Notes: generated by a model not told the origin, from the letters alone. DNA of 64,000 nucleotides from an uncultured Clostridia bacterium (GCA_947581925.1 CANPWB010000006.1:1-64000), one strand, 5' to 3'; numbered from the stretch's first letter, positions 24,991 to 34,262 are shown. Numbers and translations are program-made.

Positions 24991-25026
24991 AATTGTCAAC
25001 CGAGTTTTGATTTTCGGTTGATAATT
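24991..25026 (+). promoter_or_regulatory. BirA-type biotin operator, distal copy
   Basis: AATTGTCAACC, 14 bases, GGTTGATAATT. The spaced dyad matches the Firmicutes BirA site form (half-sites around TTGT[TC]AAC with about 14-16 bases between). I found no clear promoter overlapping it. Confidence 0.65.
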
Positions 25027-25093
25027 TGGGACGATCGAATTTCGGAGAGAGATATTGTGACAAAAGTTGCGGGGTTTTTCATTGTATGATTTC

Positions 25094-25149
25094 AATTGTC
25101 AACCTATTTTTGAATTTTGGTTGACAATTCGCGATTTTCCCTATATAAT
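25094..25149 (+). promoter_or_regulatory. BirA operator overlapping the birA promoter
   Basis: AATTGTCAACC (25094-25104), 14 bases, GGTTGACAATT (25119-25129), a perfect dyad. Its right half contains the -35 box TTGACA (25121-25126); TATAAT follows at 25144-25149 after 17 bases. The promoter is fully consensus, so occupancy by BirA would silence it. Confidence 0.8.
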
Positions 25150-25187
25150 AATGAAAAATGCGATAAAAAACGATCGGGAGAGCGAAT

Positions 25188-26132
25188 ATGACGAGCGAAG
25201 ATGTGTTGAAATATCTTGAAGAAAACAGGGAGAGCTATGTTTCGGGCTCCAAACTCGCGCAGGAGTTAGGCGTGAGCAGGAGCGCGGTCTGGAAGGTGGT
25301 CTCCGCCCTCAAAGCGCAGGGCTTCCCCATAGATTGCGTGCGCAACCGGGGCTATCGCCTCACGGGGGACATGTTGAGCGAGGCGGGCATACGCAAGTAC
25401 ATGTTTGTAGGCGCGTACAAATTCCGCATATACGACATAGTGACTTCCACAAACGACGTCGCGCGCGAGCTTGCGGCGCTGGGCGAGCCCGAGGGCACCG
25501 TCGTAATAGCGCGAGTTCAATCGGCGGGCAGAGGGCGTATGGGGCGCAGTTTCTACTCTCCCGAGGGGTGCGGAGTTTACTTTTCCATAATAGTGCGCCC
25601 TAAGCGAATGGAGAGGCTGCTTACGGTTATGGCGGCGGTGGCTGTCGCGGACGGAATCGAGGACGCAGGCGGGCTTGACACGTCTATAAAGTGGGTCAAC
25701 GACGTATATGTGGGCGAAAAAAAGTGCTGCGGCATATTGACTGAGGCTATCACGGATATGGAGACGGGCGGCATAGACTACGCCGTCATTGGCATAGGCA
25801 TAAACGTGCGCACTCCCGAGGGCGGATTCGGCAAGCTCAAAAACATCGCCGCCGCGGCTTTGGACGGCGTACAGGACGCGCTCAACAAGACCGTAGCGAA
25901 GGTGCTGGACAGGTTTTATGAGCTGTACACCCTCAGCGAGAGGGACGAGATCGTCAGCGAATACAAGGCGCGCTCCTTCCTCATAGGCAGGGAAGTAAAC
26001 GTCGTAAAAGGCGACTACGAGGCTCCCGCGACAGTCGTGGACATCGACGACGACTGCCGCCTCGTCGTCAGATACTCCGAAACGCTTGAGACCGAGAGCC
26101 TCTCCGCCGGTGAAGTCAAGATAAAGCTGTAA
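25188..26132 (+). CDS. birA: Biotin protein ligase / biotin-operon repressor BirA
   Basis: 314 residues. The N-terminal winged helix (ELGVSRSAVWKVVSALKAQG, about 26-45) makes this the bifunctional type, acting as repressor and as ligase that attaches biotin to carboxylase carrier proteins through biotinyl-AMP. GRGRMGRS (114-121) is the biotinyl-AMP loop. KWVNDVYVGEKKCCGIL (about 165-181) contains the catalytic lysine region. A C-terminal SH3-like cap follows. It is autoregulated through the operator at 25094. bioY lies downstream in the same direction, beyond 560 bases of repeats. Confidence 0.95.
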   Translation: MTSEDVLKYLEENRESYVSGSKLAQELGVSRSAVWKVVSALKAQGFPIDCVRNRGYRLTGDMLSEAGIRKYMFVGAYKFRIYDIVTSTNDVARELAALGEPEGTVVIARVQSAGRGRMGRSFYSPEGCGVYFSIIVRPKRMERLLTVMAAVAVADGIEDAGGLDTSIKWVNDVYVGEKKCCGILTEAITDMETGGIDYAVIGIGINVRTPEGGFGKLKNIAAAALDGVQDALNKTVAKVLDRFYELYTLSERDEIVSEYKARSFLIGREVNVVKGDYEAPATVVDIDDDCRLVVRYSETLETESLSAGEVKIKL

Positions 26133-26179
26133 ATGACAAAACCCGCACTTTACTTATACAAAATAACAAGATAAACGTA

Positions 26180-26665
26180 CCTTCTGTCCATGCGCTCTTA
26201 TACACGGACTTTGCCGTGTCCGAGCGATTAACGTACCCTTTGTCCGAGAGTGCCTGTTCGCGGACGGACGCCGTGCCCGAGCATAGGCCTCCCCCTTCTG
26301 CAACGCTGGATAGAGGGCTATCGGGGTCCCCGCAAAAATATGTAATGTTTTTGTGGGGTGAGGTTTAGGGGGAGGCTCCGCCGAATAGGCGGTGGTGGGG
26401 GTCACTGTTATATAACGCAACGCAAAATAAAGGTACTCAGGGCCCCCGCAAAATCACTGCGTAATTTTGCGAAGACCCCGTATCGCTCAACATGACAGGT
26501 ATAAAAACATGTCATTCCGAGCTTGTCGAGGAATCCCCTGGTGCAGTGTGGAGTGCCTCTATCAGGGGGGGGATGTTTCGACTTCGCTGCGCTCCGCTCA
26601 ACATGACAGGTTATATAACGTGTCATTCCGAGCTTGTCGAGGAATCCCATTGTTTCGGCTTTCTA
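26180..26665. repeat. Intergenic repeat mosaic between birA and bioY (families A, B, E)
   Basis: Family A hairpin at about 26320-26362 (CGGGGTCCCCGCAAAAATAT). Family E follows (TTTAGGGGGAGGCTCCGCCG...GGTGGTGGGGGTCACTGTTATATAACG, about 26363-26420). A second A-like unit is at 26440-26480. Family B copies are at 26511-26540, 26565-26600 and 26620-26650 (TGTCATTCCGAGCTTGTCGA...). No BirA operator is visible here, so bioY control is unclear. Confidence 0.75.
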
Positions 26666-26692
26666 TTGAGCCAATAATAAGATAGAGGAAAC

Positions 26693-27364
26693 ATGCAAAA
26701 AAGTTTGACTGCAAAAAGACAAAGCTCTCTCAGGCGGACCGCAAGGCTTGCGGTCATCGCTATGTTCGTAGCGCTCATCACGGTTGGAGCGTTCATCAAA
26801 TTTCCCATAGGCATTGTGCCTGTCAGCATGCAAATGTCTGTCTGCATACTTTGCGCGCTCACGCTGGGGCCGTGGGAGAGCCTCGCCGCCGTCGCCATAT
26901 ACATCGCGATGGGGCTCATCGGCATACCCGTGTTCACCGCGGGCGGAGGGTTTTCGTACGTGCTACAACCAACTTTCGGCTATCTCGCGGGCTATCTCAT
27001 CGCGCTACCCGTATGCGGCGTCATCGCGCGAGGGGTGCGCAGTGACGCGCCAATAAGGTTTTGGAGGTTGTTGCTCGGCGCGCTTGCCGCGACCGCCATA
27101 ACCTACACCTGCGGAGTCATGTATATGTACTGTTTGCTCAACTTCTATGTCGGCAGCGGCATAGAAATAGGCAAAGCGTGGCTCACGGGATGCGCCGTAT
27201 TTTTGCCTACGGATCTCACCTGGTGCGTGGTAGGCTCGCTCGTCGCCCGCCGCGTCGTCCCCATAATAGACCGCGAAAAGCTGACGGGCAGGGGCATGCG
27301 TAAGGAGCTTATGTACCTGCCATATACCCGCGAAAATCCCGCGGAGAGGGGGATTTCGGACTAA
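26693..27364 (+). CDS. bioY: Biotin transporter substrate-binding subunit BioY
   Basis: 223 residues with about six membrane segments. It is the S component of an ECF-type biotin importer. It has the BioY features: a start like FVALITVGAFIKFPIGIVPV, then SMQMSVCILCALTLGP, then GIPVFTAGGGFSYVLQPTFG. The energy-coupling subunits (ecfA, ecfA', ecfT) are not in the window and are probably shared from elsewhere. AGAGG lies before the ATG. With birA it suggests the cell imports biotin; no biotin synthesis genes are seen. Confidence 0.93.
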   Translation: MQKSLTAKRQSSLRRTARLAVIAMFVALITVGAFIKFPIGIVPVSMQMSVCILCALTLGPWESLAAVAIYIAMGLIGIPVFTAGGGFSYVLQPTFGYLAGYLIALPVCGVIARGVRSDAPIRFWRLLLGALAATAITYTCGVMYMYCLLNFYVGSGIEIGKAWLTGCAVFLPTDLTWCVVGSLVARRVVPIIDREKLTGRGMRKELMYLPYTRENPAERGISD

Positions 27365-27474
27365 TCCGCCCGCACGCGAAAATCCCGCCGAGCGTATAGC
27401 AGACGCATTCAATGCCACCGAAGGGGAAATTTCCGACTGAAACGATTTCCAACTACATTTTGAAAATGCGCGCC

Positions 27475-27545
27475 CCTATGTGGGCTCCTCGCCCACACCT
27501 CGGCAAAGGGCGTTTTGCCCTTTGGGTCCCAAGTTAAAAACGCAC
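27475..27545 (+). repeat. Family D repeat after bioY
   Basis: TGGGCTCCTCGCCCACACCTCGGCAAAGGGCGTTTTGCCCTTTGGGTCCCAAGTTAAAAACGC, with two short hairpins. It occupies most of the 290-base gap between bioY and the XRE gene. Confidence 0.6.
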
Positions 27546-27654
27546 TTAAACGACAGAAAAATGCAGTTTATTCGGAAAATATGTCGCGTTTGTTGATTGA
27601 AACAATTGCAATTTTAATATAAAGATAGAGGTTTATAAAAAATTGTAGCGCAAT

Positions 27655-27879
27655 TCAGCGGTCGGTGCGGGGGTAGGGGGTGCGTTCGGAGGTCAAGCCC
27701 AAAAGATAATCGACGCTCGTGCCGTAAAAGTCGGCGAGCTTGATGAGTATTTCGGTGGGGATGTCGTTCTCGCCCGTCTCGTACTTGGAATAGCCCGTCT
27801 GCGACATGCCGAGCATTTTTGCGACTTCGGTTTGATTGAGGTCGCTGTCATTGCGAAGGTCTCTTATTCGAGGGTACAT
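27655..27879 (-). CDS. XRE-family repressor (lipoprotein module 2)
   Basis: 74 residues. The start is the ATG at 27879, preceded by GGGAG; the track's longer start adds a basic leader (MNRKKGVK). RIRDLRNDSDLNQTEVAKML is the helix-turn-helix, and the end VDYLLGLT is shared with the XRE protein at 22945. It is divergent from the giant BspA/InlB lipoprotein region. Two palindromes in the intergenic region are its probable operators. Confidence 0.85.
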   Translation of the reverse strand: MYPRIRDLRNDSDLNQTEVAKMLGMSQTGYSKYETGENDIPTEILIKLADFYGTSVDYLLGLTSERTPYPRTDR

Positions 27880-27936
27880 TTTCACTCCCTTTTTTCTGTT
27901 CATAGCAGCAAGCTTGCGGATAATACGAATTATAGT

Positions 27937-27982
27937 TAATCTGTTTCAGATTATTGACTTTTAACCTGTTTTAGGTTATAAT
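27937..27982 (+). promoter_or_regulatory. Promoter with two XRE operators (module 2)
   Basis: TTGACT at 27954-27959, 17 bases, TATAAT at 27977-27982. TAACCTGTTTTAGGTTA (27962-27978) lies in the spacer. TAATCTGTTTCAGATTA (27937-27953) ends at the -35 box. The design matches module 1, although the operator sequences differ. On the minus strand the same sites would also cover the repressor's own start region. Confidence 0.7.
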
Positions 27983-28088
27983 TCTCAATATATCTACAAT
28001 GTGAGACAGCCGAAAATTCAGCAAGCAAATAAATTCAGCAAGCAAATATTGTACGCGCACACGCTCGCGCGCAATTTAGCCGCAAATG

Positions 28089-28118
28089 TTGACATCGCGC
28101 TGCCACCTGCGATATAAT
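28089..28118 (+). promoter_or_regulatory. Second promoter, for the leader RNA / giant lipoprotein
   Basis: TTGACA at 28089-28094, 18 bases, TATAAT at 28113-28118. The predicted start is at about 28125, exactly where the large hairpin begins. Confidence 0.65.
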
Positions 28119-28124
28119 AAGGCC

Positions 28125-28292
28125 GCCACAATCTGAATAGTTTACAGTAAATTGCACTTATATGGCCAACAAGTGCATTTCTTGGTGTGCAATTTACTGT
28201 ACATATCAAAGATTGTGGCAGATCGGACAAGAGTGCACTTGTTATATATGACTGCTTTATGAGCGTGCGCCCTTGTCGGGCGCATTTTTTGT
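28125..28292 (+). ncRNA. Candidate structured leader RNA or small RNA ending in a terminator
   Basis: Nested stems: GCCACAATCT (28125) with AGATTGTGGC (28210-28219), and TACAGTAAATTGCAC (28143-28157) with GTGCAATTTACTGTA (28187-28201), a perfect 15-bp pair. The inner AACAAGTGCA (28168-28177) can pair either back with TGCACTT (28153-28159) or forward with TGCACTTGTT (28234-28243). The two pairings exclude each other. A terminator closes the unit at 28290, 38 bases before the lipoprotein start. It fits an attenuator-type switch or an independent sRNA; it matches no RNA family I know. Confidence 0.55.
28266..28290 (+). terminator. Rho-independent terminator in the leader of the giant lipoprotein gene
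   Basis: TGCGCCC-TTGTC-GGGCGCA followed by TTTTTT; a 7-bp GC stem. Its position between promoter and start codon implies attenuation or a separate sRNA. Confidence 0.8.
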
Positions 28293-28328
28293 ACATCAAT
28301 ATCGGCGAATAGCCGAGAAGGAGAGACT

Positions 28329-31300
28329 ATGAAAAGAAAAAGCAAAATCTTACTAGCCCTGCTTGTAGTGGCATTGCTCATCTGCATCGTGACGGTCACG
28401 CTTGCCGCATGCGACGGGGACAAGGGCTCAAACCCGAACGGCGGGACCGGCGGCACGACGCCGGGTGGCGGAGGCGACACTCCGGGCGGTGGCGGAGGCG
28501 GTACAACTCCGGGCGGTGGCGACACTCCGAGCGTGACTACATACTACACCGTCTCATTCAATACGATGGGAGGAACGCCGATTGATCCCGTTCAAGTTGA
28601 ATCGGGAAAAACCGTTGCGCGTCCTAAAGATCCTACAAAGGCGGGGTCGAGTTTTGTCAATTGGTATCTCGACGCCGACAGGGAGGGCGATCCCTACGAC
28701 TTTTCGTCCAAAGTTGTCAAAGACATAACGCTGTACGCCTTGTGGAACGACGAAAACTTTACTGTGACTTATGACACGGACGGCGGATATCCGATACCGA
28801 AATACAGCACCGTGACGTATGGCACGCAAATAAGCGAGCCTACCGCACCCAAAAAGCAAGGTTTTACGTTGGAAGGCTGGTACAAAGATCCGCAATTGAA
28901 GAATAAGGTAAGTTTTCCGTTTAAGGTCGAACAATCCACTGTGCTTTATGCCAAGTGGAATGACAACGACGCTCTTACCGTAAACTACAAGATCTGCTAT
29001 GACTACGACAATTGGCTGGGGACTTCTGACGCGCTATATACCGCGGATATAAAAGACGTCATGCCTGCCGATAGCGTTTACAGCGTCGAGAGGGGCGGAA
29101 AACTCGATTTTCCCGGCAAACCCGGCGATATTCAAATCGGCGACAGATCCTATGAATTTTATTACTGGTCATTGGATAGTTCTTACCATACAGCTCAAAC
29201 GAGGGCCGCATTGTTTCCCATTGTATGCGAAGAGTCGGACATAACGCTGTATGCTGTTTACGGAAGCAAACATGACTCCGAAAGCTATCCTCCGGCAAAA
29301 CTTGTCGTGCACGTTGACGACAACGAAAAGCCTTTTGAAATATATGGATATAAAGGCCACAATGTATACCTCGCGAATCTTGACGCTGCCAACCCAAATC
29401 CTTTTTATACGGATTTTAACAATTGCTGTTTTAACGGGCAACGCCCCACGGGTTATTATAAGAGCAAAGAGTTTACGATCGAAAACGTATATCAAGTCCC
29501 GTTTGAACTCACAAACGACGTCAACGACGTATATATCAGATGGGAAAAGATGAAAGATGTCCCCGTGCATATTGAAAATTATACGCCCGGCGTGGACAAC
29601 GATACGAAGTGGACGGATGTTGCCGTGCCCTATGCGGGAAAACTTGAAAAACCGACGACGCAAATATCTCCTCTGGGATATACCTTCAACGCCTATTTTG
29701 TGTCTTATGACGGAGAGACATATAACGTTGTGGACGACGTCAACCGTTGGGAGTTTGATATCAACAGAGTTTATAGCGAAATTTGGCTCAAAGCGGATTG
29801 GGTGAAATCCGCAACTGTCCTTTCTTTCGACACCGACGCAGGTTATAAGCTCGGCTCGGTCTGCGTTGACGAAGGGGATAGGATAAGCTATGATATGTTG
29901 CCTGTTCCGTATAAAGAGGTAAACGGTCTTTGTTACAACTTCCTCAGCTGGGAACTTGACGGCAGAGTACTTGACGAGCATTCTGAGTTTGTTGTCGATT
30001 CCACAAAAACTCTCAAAGCTAAGTGGGGGGCGAACCCGATAGATATTTCAAATTTCGATTTTATTTTGAGCACAACAGCGAATAGATATCATATCAGGGC
30101 GAAACTCGACAAAAAAGACGATATCAAAGGAGTTTTGGAGTTGCCCATGCAATATGCGGGGGCAGATGTTACTGTCGTAGAAAGAAGCGGCTTTGAGAAC
30201 TGCACTAACATCACAAAAGTGATAGCGGGCAAAACTTACGTATCATTTTACAATCATGCATTTAAGGGTTGCAAAAATTTGCAGGAAATGCAATTTGACA
30301 GCGATAAGTTGCGGCAATTCGGCGACGGTATGCTTGAGGATTGCACTAAATTGACGACTATCGGCAGATTGAAGAGCGCTCCACGTCTTATTTGCAACGG
30401 TATATTCAATGATTGCGTAAGCCCCTCGTCTTTCTACAAGAAGGAAAATGGTCTTGCCTATTTGGAAACAGACGAGGGCAATGTGCTTTTGGGCACGATC
30501 CAATCGGAGGACAAATCGCAAACGATTCTCGCGCCTTCTCCTCAAACTCCGCTTTACAACAATGTCATTACGTTTGCCACATGGTCATTAAAGTATTTGA
30601 AAAATCTGGAGACGCTCGAGATCCCCGATAGTTGCGTTTCATTTGCGGAAGACATCTTCCCTGAGACAAAAAATTGCTCCTTGAAAAATTTGAAACTCAA
30701 CGAAAAACTTGAAAGCCATACGTTGCCGCAAAACTGGCCTGTGACGCTTGAAACGTTGCAAATGCCCTCTTCTAATAAGTCGTATACGCTCACGAACGGC
30801 TGCCTTATAAAGAATAGCGACAAGTCGTTGGTCTGTTCCACGGTCTCGGCGACGACTATTCCCGACAGCGTCAAAGTGATCGCGTCTTACGGCTGGTCCA
30901 AAAAGACGGGCGAAACGGTGCAGATCCCATCCTCGGTCGAAAGGTTGGATTCAATGGCTTTTTATCAATGCGAATATACGTCATTGGTCATCCCGGACAA
31001 CGTCGGAGCCATAGACCAAAAAGCAGTTTACCAATGCGAAAATCTCGAGAGCCTCAATATAGGCAAGAATGCAAACAAGCTCACAAACACGTTCTTCAGC
31101 TCCATAAATAGCTCAGTAATAGCGCATATAGACATAAGTCAGCAAAACGTGTTTATGCTCTCGCAAGACTCCGTTGTTTATGACAAGCAGGCGTCCCCGA
31201 TCGAGATCATTTATGCGGCGGAGGGCTACAAAGGAGATCTCACGCTCAAGGACGGATTGGAGAAAGTGGAGGAATGGACATTCGAAGGTCAATATGACAG

Positions 31301-33605
31301 ATTCGTTTTCCCAGACAGCGTAAAGGAAATCGGCGGCAATCCTTTCAGATGGGCGACCGTAAAGACGCTGTCATTCGGCGCAAACTTCCCAAAAGTCAAT
31401 GCAAATGACATTTTCGGCGCAACAAATTTAGGCACCGTTTTCGAGGTCTCCGAGAGCAATCCCTATATGATCGAAAAGGACGGCGTCGTTTACACTAAGG
31501 ACATGAAACAGATATTGTTTGTCAGCGGGAATATAAGGGATCTGAGCATACCCGACTCCGTTACATACATTGCAAACGGCATCAATTTGTTGAATTTGAA
31601 CAAGTTGACTCTGCCTGCCAGTTTCACGCTCGATATGTTCAAGAGGTTATTCTTCGGATACTCATTCTACGCAGACGGTCTCACAGAGGAAGACGAGGAG
31701 TGGATAGAACATTGGGAATGGGTAATGGACAATGAAATAACTCCGCCGACTGCCATAGCCAATGAGATCGAAATAAGCCCCGAAAACAAGGAGCTTGCCG
31801 TATACAAGGGAGTCGTGTACACCAAAGACTATCAACAACTTCTCTATATCCCTACGGGCTTTACGGGCGACCTTGAGATCCCCGTACAACTTAAGACTTT
31901 GAGCAGCGGCATACTTACGGACGCGACATCGAAATATTTGCCCGGCGAATATATGGTAAACGTGTTCTCCGATATCTACGAGCCCGAGGAGGGCGAAACT
32001 CCGCCTACGGAAAATCATATTTCGACAAAGCTGGTCATCCCCAAGGACTCCGCGCTGGAAAGCGTCGCGGACAAGGCTTTCGGAGCAACCTCTTTTAATA
32101 CTAAATTTATCGTTTCGATAAGCGAATATGATTTCTCGAACGCCTTAAAGCTCAACAGCATCGGGTCATCGGCATTCGGGACCAATGGGGACGTCACAAA
32201 AATAATCCTTCCGCAAAAAGAAATCAAGGTGGGAAGTTGGGCTTTCGGCTACTGCCCGAATCTCGCGACAATTGAGGCAGACTTTGACAAGATGATCTTG
32301 CTTGGTAGAGGAGCATTTACAGATTCGCCAAAGTTGCTCGACGAACAAAATATGTTTATCAAAAACAATGCGTTGCTGTTCTGGAAGTATGAAGGGGAGG
32401 ACGAGACTTTGCAAGTCCCCGAAGGGATCACTCGCATCATGACAGGCGCTATAGATTTGGACGATGTCCGCTGCATTAAAATTCCTTCCTCCGTTCAAAC
32501 GATAGACAAAGAAGGTGTGAGAGCAGGAGTAGTCTCCCTGTTTGAAATTCAAGTCGATCTCGACGCTATCCCCGATGGATACGCAAAGGAAGAAGGAAAA
32601 GACGTCTGGTACTCGGCTCAATACGGCTTTGTAAATATCCTTCTCAACGGAAAACAAAATGAAAAATTGTACGGTTCGGCAGACGACAGCGAGTTTTTCT
32701 ATGAATTTGATACAACGACCTCTACAGCGACGCTGATCGACGACCATACTTTGAGCTCAGAGTTGAGCGGTAAGGTGACTATACCTTCCAAAGTCAGCAA
32801 AGGCGGGCAACAATACACCGTTACGACCATAGCGGATTATGCTTTTGCACGCAGATTTATTGTGAAAACCAAAAATGCGACGGAGTATGTCCTGCCGGAT
32901 ACTATCATAACCATCGGCAAAGAAGCATTCGATAATCACGACAAGTTGGAGACTATCACGATTCCTGCAAGCGTGACGAGCATAGGCGATGACGTTTTCT
33001 CCAGATGTACTGCTCTCAAGTTTGTCGATGTGACAGAAGGCAACGCTTTATATCAAAGCAAAGACGGGGTGGTGTACAACAAACAAGATAAATCCATTTA
33101 TTTCGTGCCAAGAGCATTGCAAGGAGACGTGACCATTCTAGACGGTTGCCCGGGCTTAAGTTCGAGCTTAGAAAAAAGATTCTCTTCTTCCGGCATTGTT
33201 TCCATAGTCATTCCAGGGAGCGTTAAGAGCATAATTAGAGACGCGTTTGAATATTGCAAGAGTCTGCAGAAAGTCACAATATGCGAAGGCGTAACCAAAA
33301 TAGAGAATGGCGCATTCGACTCATGCACGGCATTGCAAGAGATAATAATTCCCGCCAGCGTGACGATCGTAGAGAACAACGCTTTCTATTCTTGCAAGGC
33401 GCTGAAAAATGTGTACTACGGCGGGAGCAAAACTACATGGGCCTCGATCTCGATCGGCAACAATAATAACAGCACGTTTAAAAACGCCGAACGTTATTAT
33501 TATGCAGACGAAGATCCGTATCTCACAAACCCGAGCGATAATGACCTGTATTGGCATTGGAACAAGGATCGCACTGCTCCCGAAGTGTGGGCAAAGCAGG
33601 ACTGA
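28329..33605 (+). CDS. Giant InlB-repeat / BspA-type leucine-rich-repeat surface lipoprotein
   Basis: 1758 residues. Signal peptide with lipobox LAAC, then a Gly/Pro/Thr linker (about 35-70; GGTGGTTPGGGGDTPGGGG). InlB-type repeats follow (SFNTMGG...SSFVNWYLDAD; TYDTDGG...GFTLEGWYKD) and further related domains to about residue 560. From about 580 to 1720 there are many LRR_5/BspA-like repeats (for example TSLVIPDNVGAIDQKAVYQC, ETITIPASVTSIGDDVFSRC). Such proteins bind host or microbial surfaces. The N-terminal lipid would hold it on the membrane. AAGGAGAG precedes the ATG. A terminator follows at 33649. Confidence 0.9.
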   Translation: MKRKSKILLALLVVALLICIVTVTLAACDGDKGSNPNGGTGGTTPGGGGDTPGGGGGGTTPGGGDTPSVTTYYTVSFNTMGGTPIDPVQVESGKTVARPKDPTKAGSSFVNWYLDADREGDPYDFSSKVVKDITLYALWNDENFTVTYDTDGGYPIPKYSTVTYGTQISEPTAPKKQGFTLEGWYKDPQLKNKVSFPFKVEQSTVLYAKWNDNDALTVNYKICYDYDNWLGTSDALYTADIKDVMPADSVYSVERGGKLDFPGKPGDIQIGDRSYEFYYWSLDSSYHTAQTRAALFPIVCEESDITLYAVYGSKHDSESYPPAKLVVHVDDNEKPFEIYGYKGHNVYLANLDAANPNPFYTDFNNCCFNGQRPTGYYKSKEFTIENVYQVPFELTNDVNDVYIRWEKMKDVPVHIENYTPGVDNDTKWTDVAVPYAGKLEKPTTQISPLGYTFNAYFVSYDGETYNVVDDVNRWEFDINRVYSEIWLKADWVKSATVLSFDTDAGYKLGSVCVDEGDRISYDMLPVPYKEVNGLCYNFLSWELDGRVLDEHSEFVVDSTKTLKAKWGANPIDISNFDFILSTTANRYHIRAKLDKKDDIKGVLELPMQYAGADVTVVERSGFENCTNITKVIAGKTYVSFYNHAFKGCKNLQEMQFDSDKLRQFGDGMLEDCTKLTTIGRLKSAPRLICNGIFNDCVSPSSFYKKENGLAYLETDEGNVLLGTIQSEDKSQTILAPSPQTPLYNNVITFATWSLKYLKNLETLEIPDSCVSFAEDIFPETKNCSLKNLKLNEKLESHTLPQNWPVTLETLQMPSSNKSYTLTNGCLIKNSDKSLVCSTVSATTIPDSVKVIASYGWSKKTGETVQIPSSVERLDSMAFYQCEYTSLVIPDNVGAIDQKAVYQCENLESLNIGKNANKLTNTFFSSINSSVIAHIDISQQNVFMLSQDSVVYDKQASPIEIIYAAEGYKGDLTLKDGLEKVEEWTFEGQYDRFVFPDSVKEIGGNPFRWATVKTLSFGANFPKVNANDIFGATNLGTVFEVSESNPYMIEKDGVVYTKDMKQILFVSGNIRDLSIPDSVTYIANGINLLNLNKLTLPASFTLDMFKRLFFGYSFYADGLTEEDEEWIEHWEWVMDNEITPPTAIANEIEISPENKELAVYKGVVYTKDYQQLLYIPTGFTGDLEIPVQLKTLSSGILTDATSKYLPGEYMVNVFSDIYEPEEGETPPTENHISTKLVIPKDSALESVADKAFGATSFNTKFIVSISEYDFSNALKLNSIGSSAFGTNGDVTKIILPQKEIKVGSWAFGYCPNLATIEADFDKMILLGRGAFTDSPKLLDEQNMFIKNNALLFWKYEGEDETLQVPEGITRIMTGAIDLDDVRCIKIPSSVQTIDKEGVRAGVVSLFEIQVDLDAIPDGYAKEEGKDVWYSAQYGFVNILLNGKQNEKLYGSADDSEFFYEFDTTTSTATLIDDHTLSSELSGKVTIPSKVSKGGQQYTVTTIADYAFARRFIVKTKNATEYVLPDTIITIGKEAFDNHDKLETITIPASVTSIGDDVFSRCTALKFVDVTEGNALYQSKDGVVYNKQDKSIYFVPRALQGDVTILDGCPGLSSSLEKRFSSSGIVSIVIPGSVKSIIRDAFEYCKSLQKVTICEGVTKIENGAFDSCTALQEIIIPASVTIVENNAFYSCKALKNVYYGGSKTTWASISIGNNNNSTFKNAERYYYADEDPYLTNPSDNDLYWHWNKDRTAPEVWAKQD

Positions 33606-33648
33606 CAAAAGATAGACACTTGATTTTAAAAATCTCGCGCTAAAGTCA

Positions 33649-33685
33649 CACGGCGTCGCTTGGATGGGCGGCGCCGTGATTTTTT
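33649..33685 (+). terminator. Terminator of the giant lipoprotein gene
   Basis: CACGGCG...CGCCGTG with a long loop, followed by ATTTTTTG. Confidence 0.7.
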
Positions 33686-33699
33686 GCCCCATAAAAACT

Positions 33700-34262
33700 C
33701 GGACTAGGGGATGTTTCGACTACGCTCAACATGACAGGGGGGGGGAGTGTCGGCGCTTGGGCGCACCAGGGGGGCTCGACTGCGCTCGGGATGACAGCAA
33801 GTGAGACTAGGGGATTCCTCGACGATGCTCGGAATGACAGCGTGTGAGACCAGGGGATTTCTCGACTGCGCTACGCTCCGCTCGGAATGACATTAAAAAT
33901 ACGTTCGGACGAGGGGATTCCTCGACGATGCTCGGAATGACAAGAGGCGTGGAATGACAGTGCATTTATAACGCAACGTCGGTCTGAGCGACACGGGGTC
34001 CCCATAGAAATGAGCGACGACGTAACACAGTGTAGAAACGCACAGTGTGTGGAGCGAATTTTATGGGGTAAGAATCAGGGGATGTTTCGACAGGCTCAAC
34101 ATGACAGCGTGAGACAAGGGTGATCCTTCGACAGGCTCAGGATGACAGGTAATATAACGGTGTCATGTTGAGCGGAGCGCAGCGAAGTCGAAACATCCCC
34201 GAGTGCGAAGCAGACGTCCTCTACAAGGGGATTCCTCGACTGCGCTCGGAATGACATGGGGA
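33700..34262. repeat. Cluster of family B repeats (at least eight copies) with one family A unit
   Basis: Units of about 35-45 bases built as GGGGAT(T/G)(C/T)(C/T)TCGAC...GCTCGGAATGACA, in both orientations, at about 33715, 33770, 33806, 33853, 33912, 34079, 34110, 34160 and 34225. Variants replace GGAATGACA by AACATGACA or GGATGACA. A family A hairpin (GGGGTCCCCATAGAAATGAG...) lies at 33997-34070. With the terminator, this accounts for the gap 33606-34442. Confidence 0.8.

Noticed and set aside
33700-34262. Possible CRISPR array
   Set aside because: Repeats occur in both orientations, differ in sequence, and are separated by uneven gaps. No cas gene is present.
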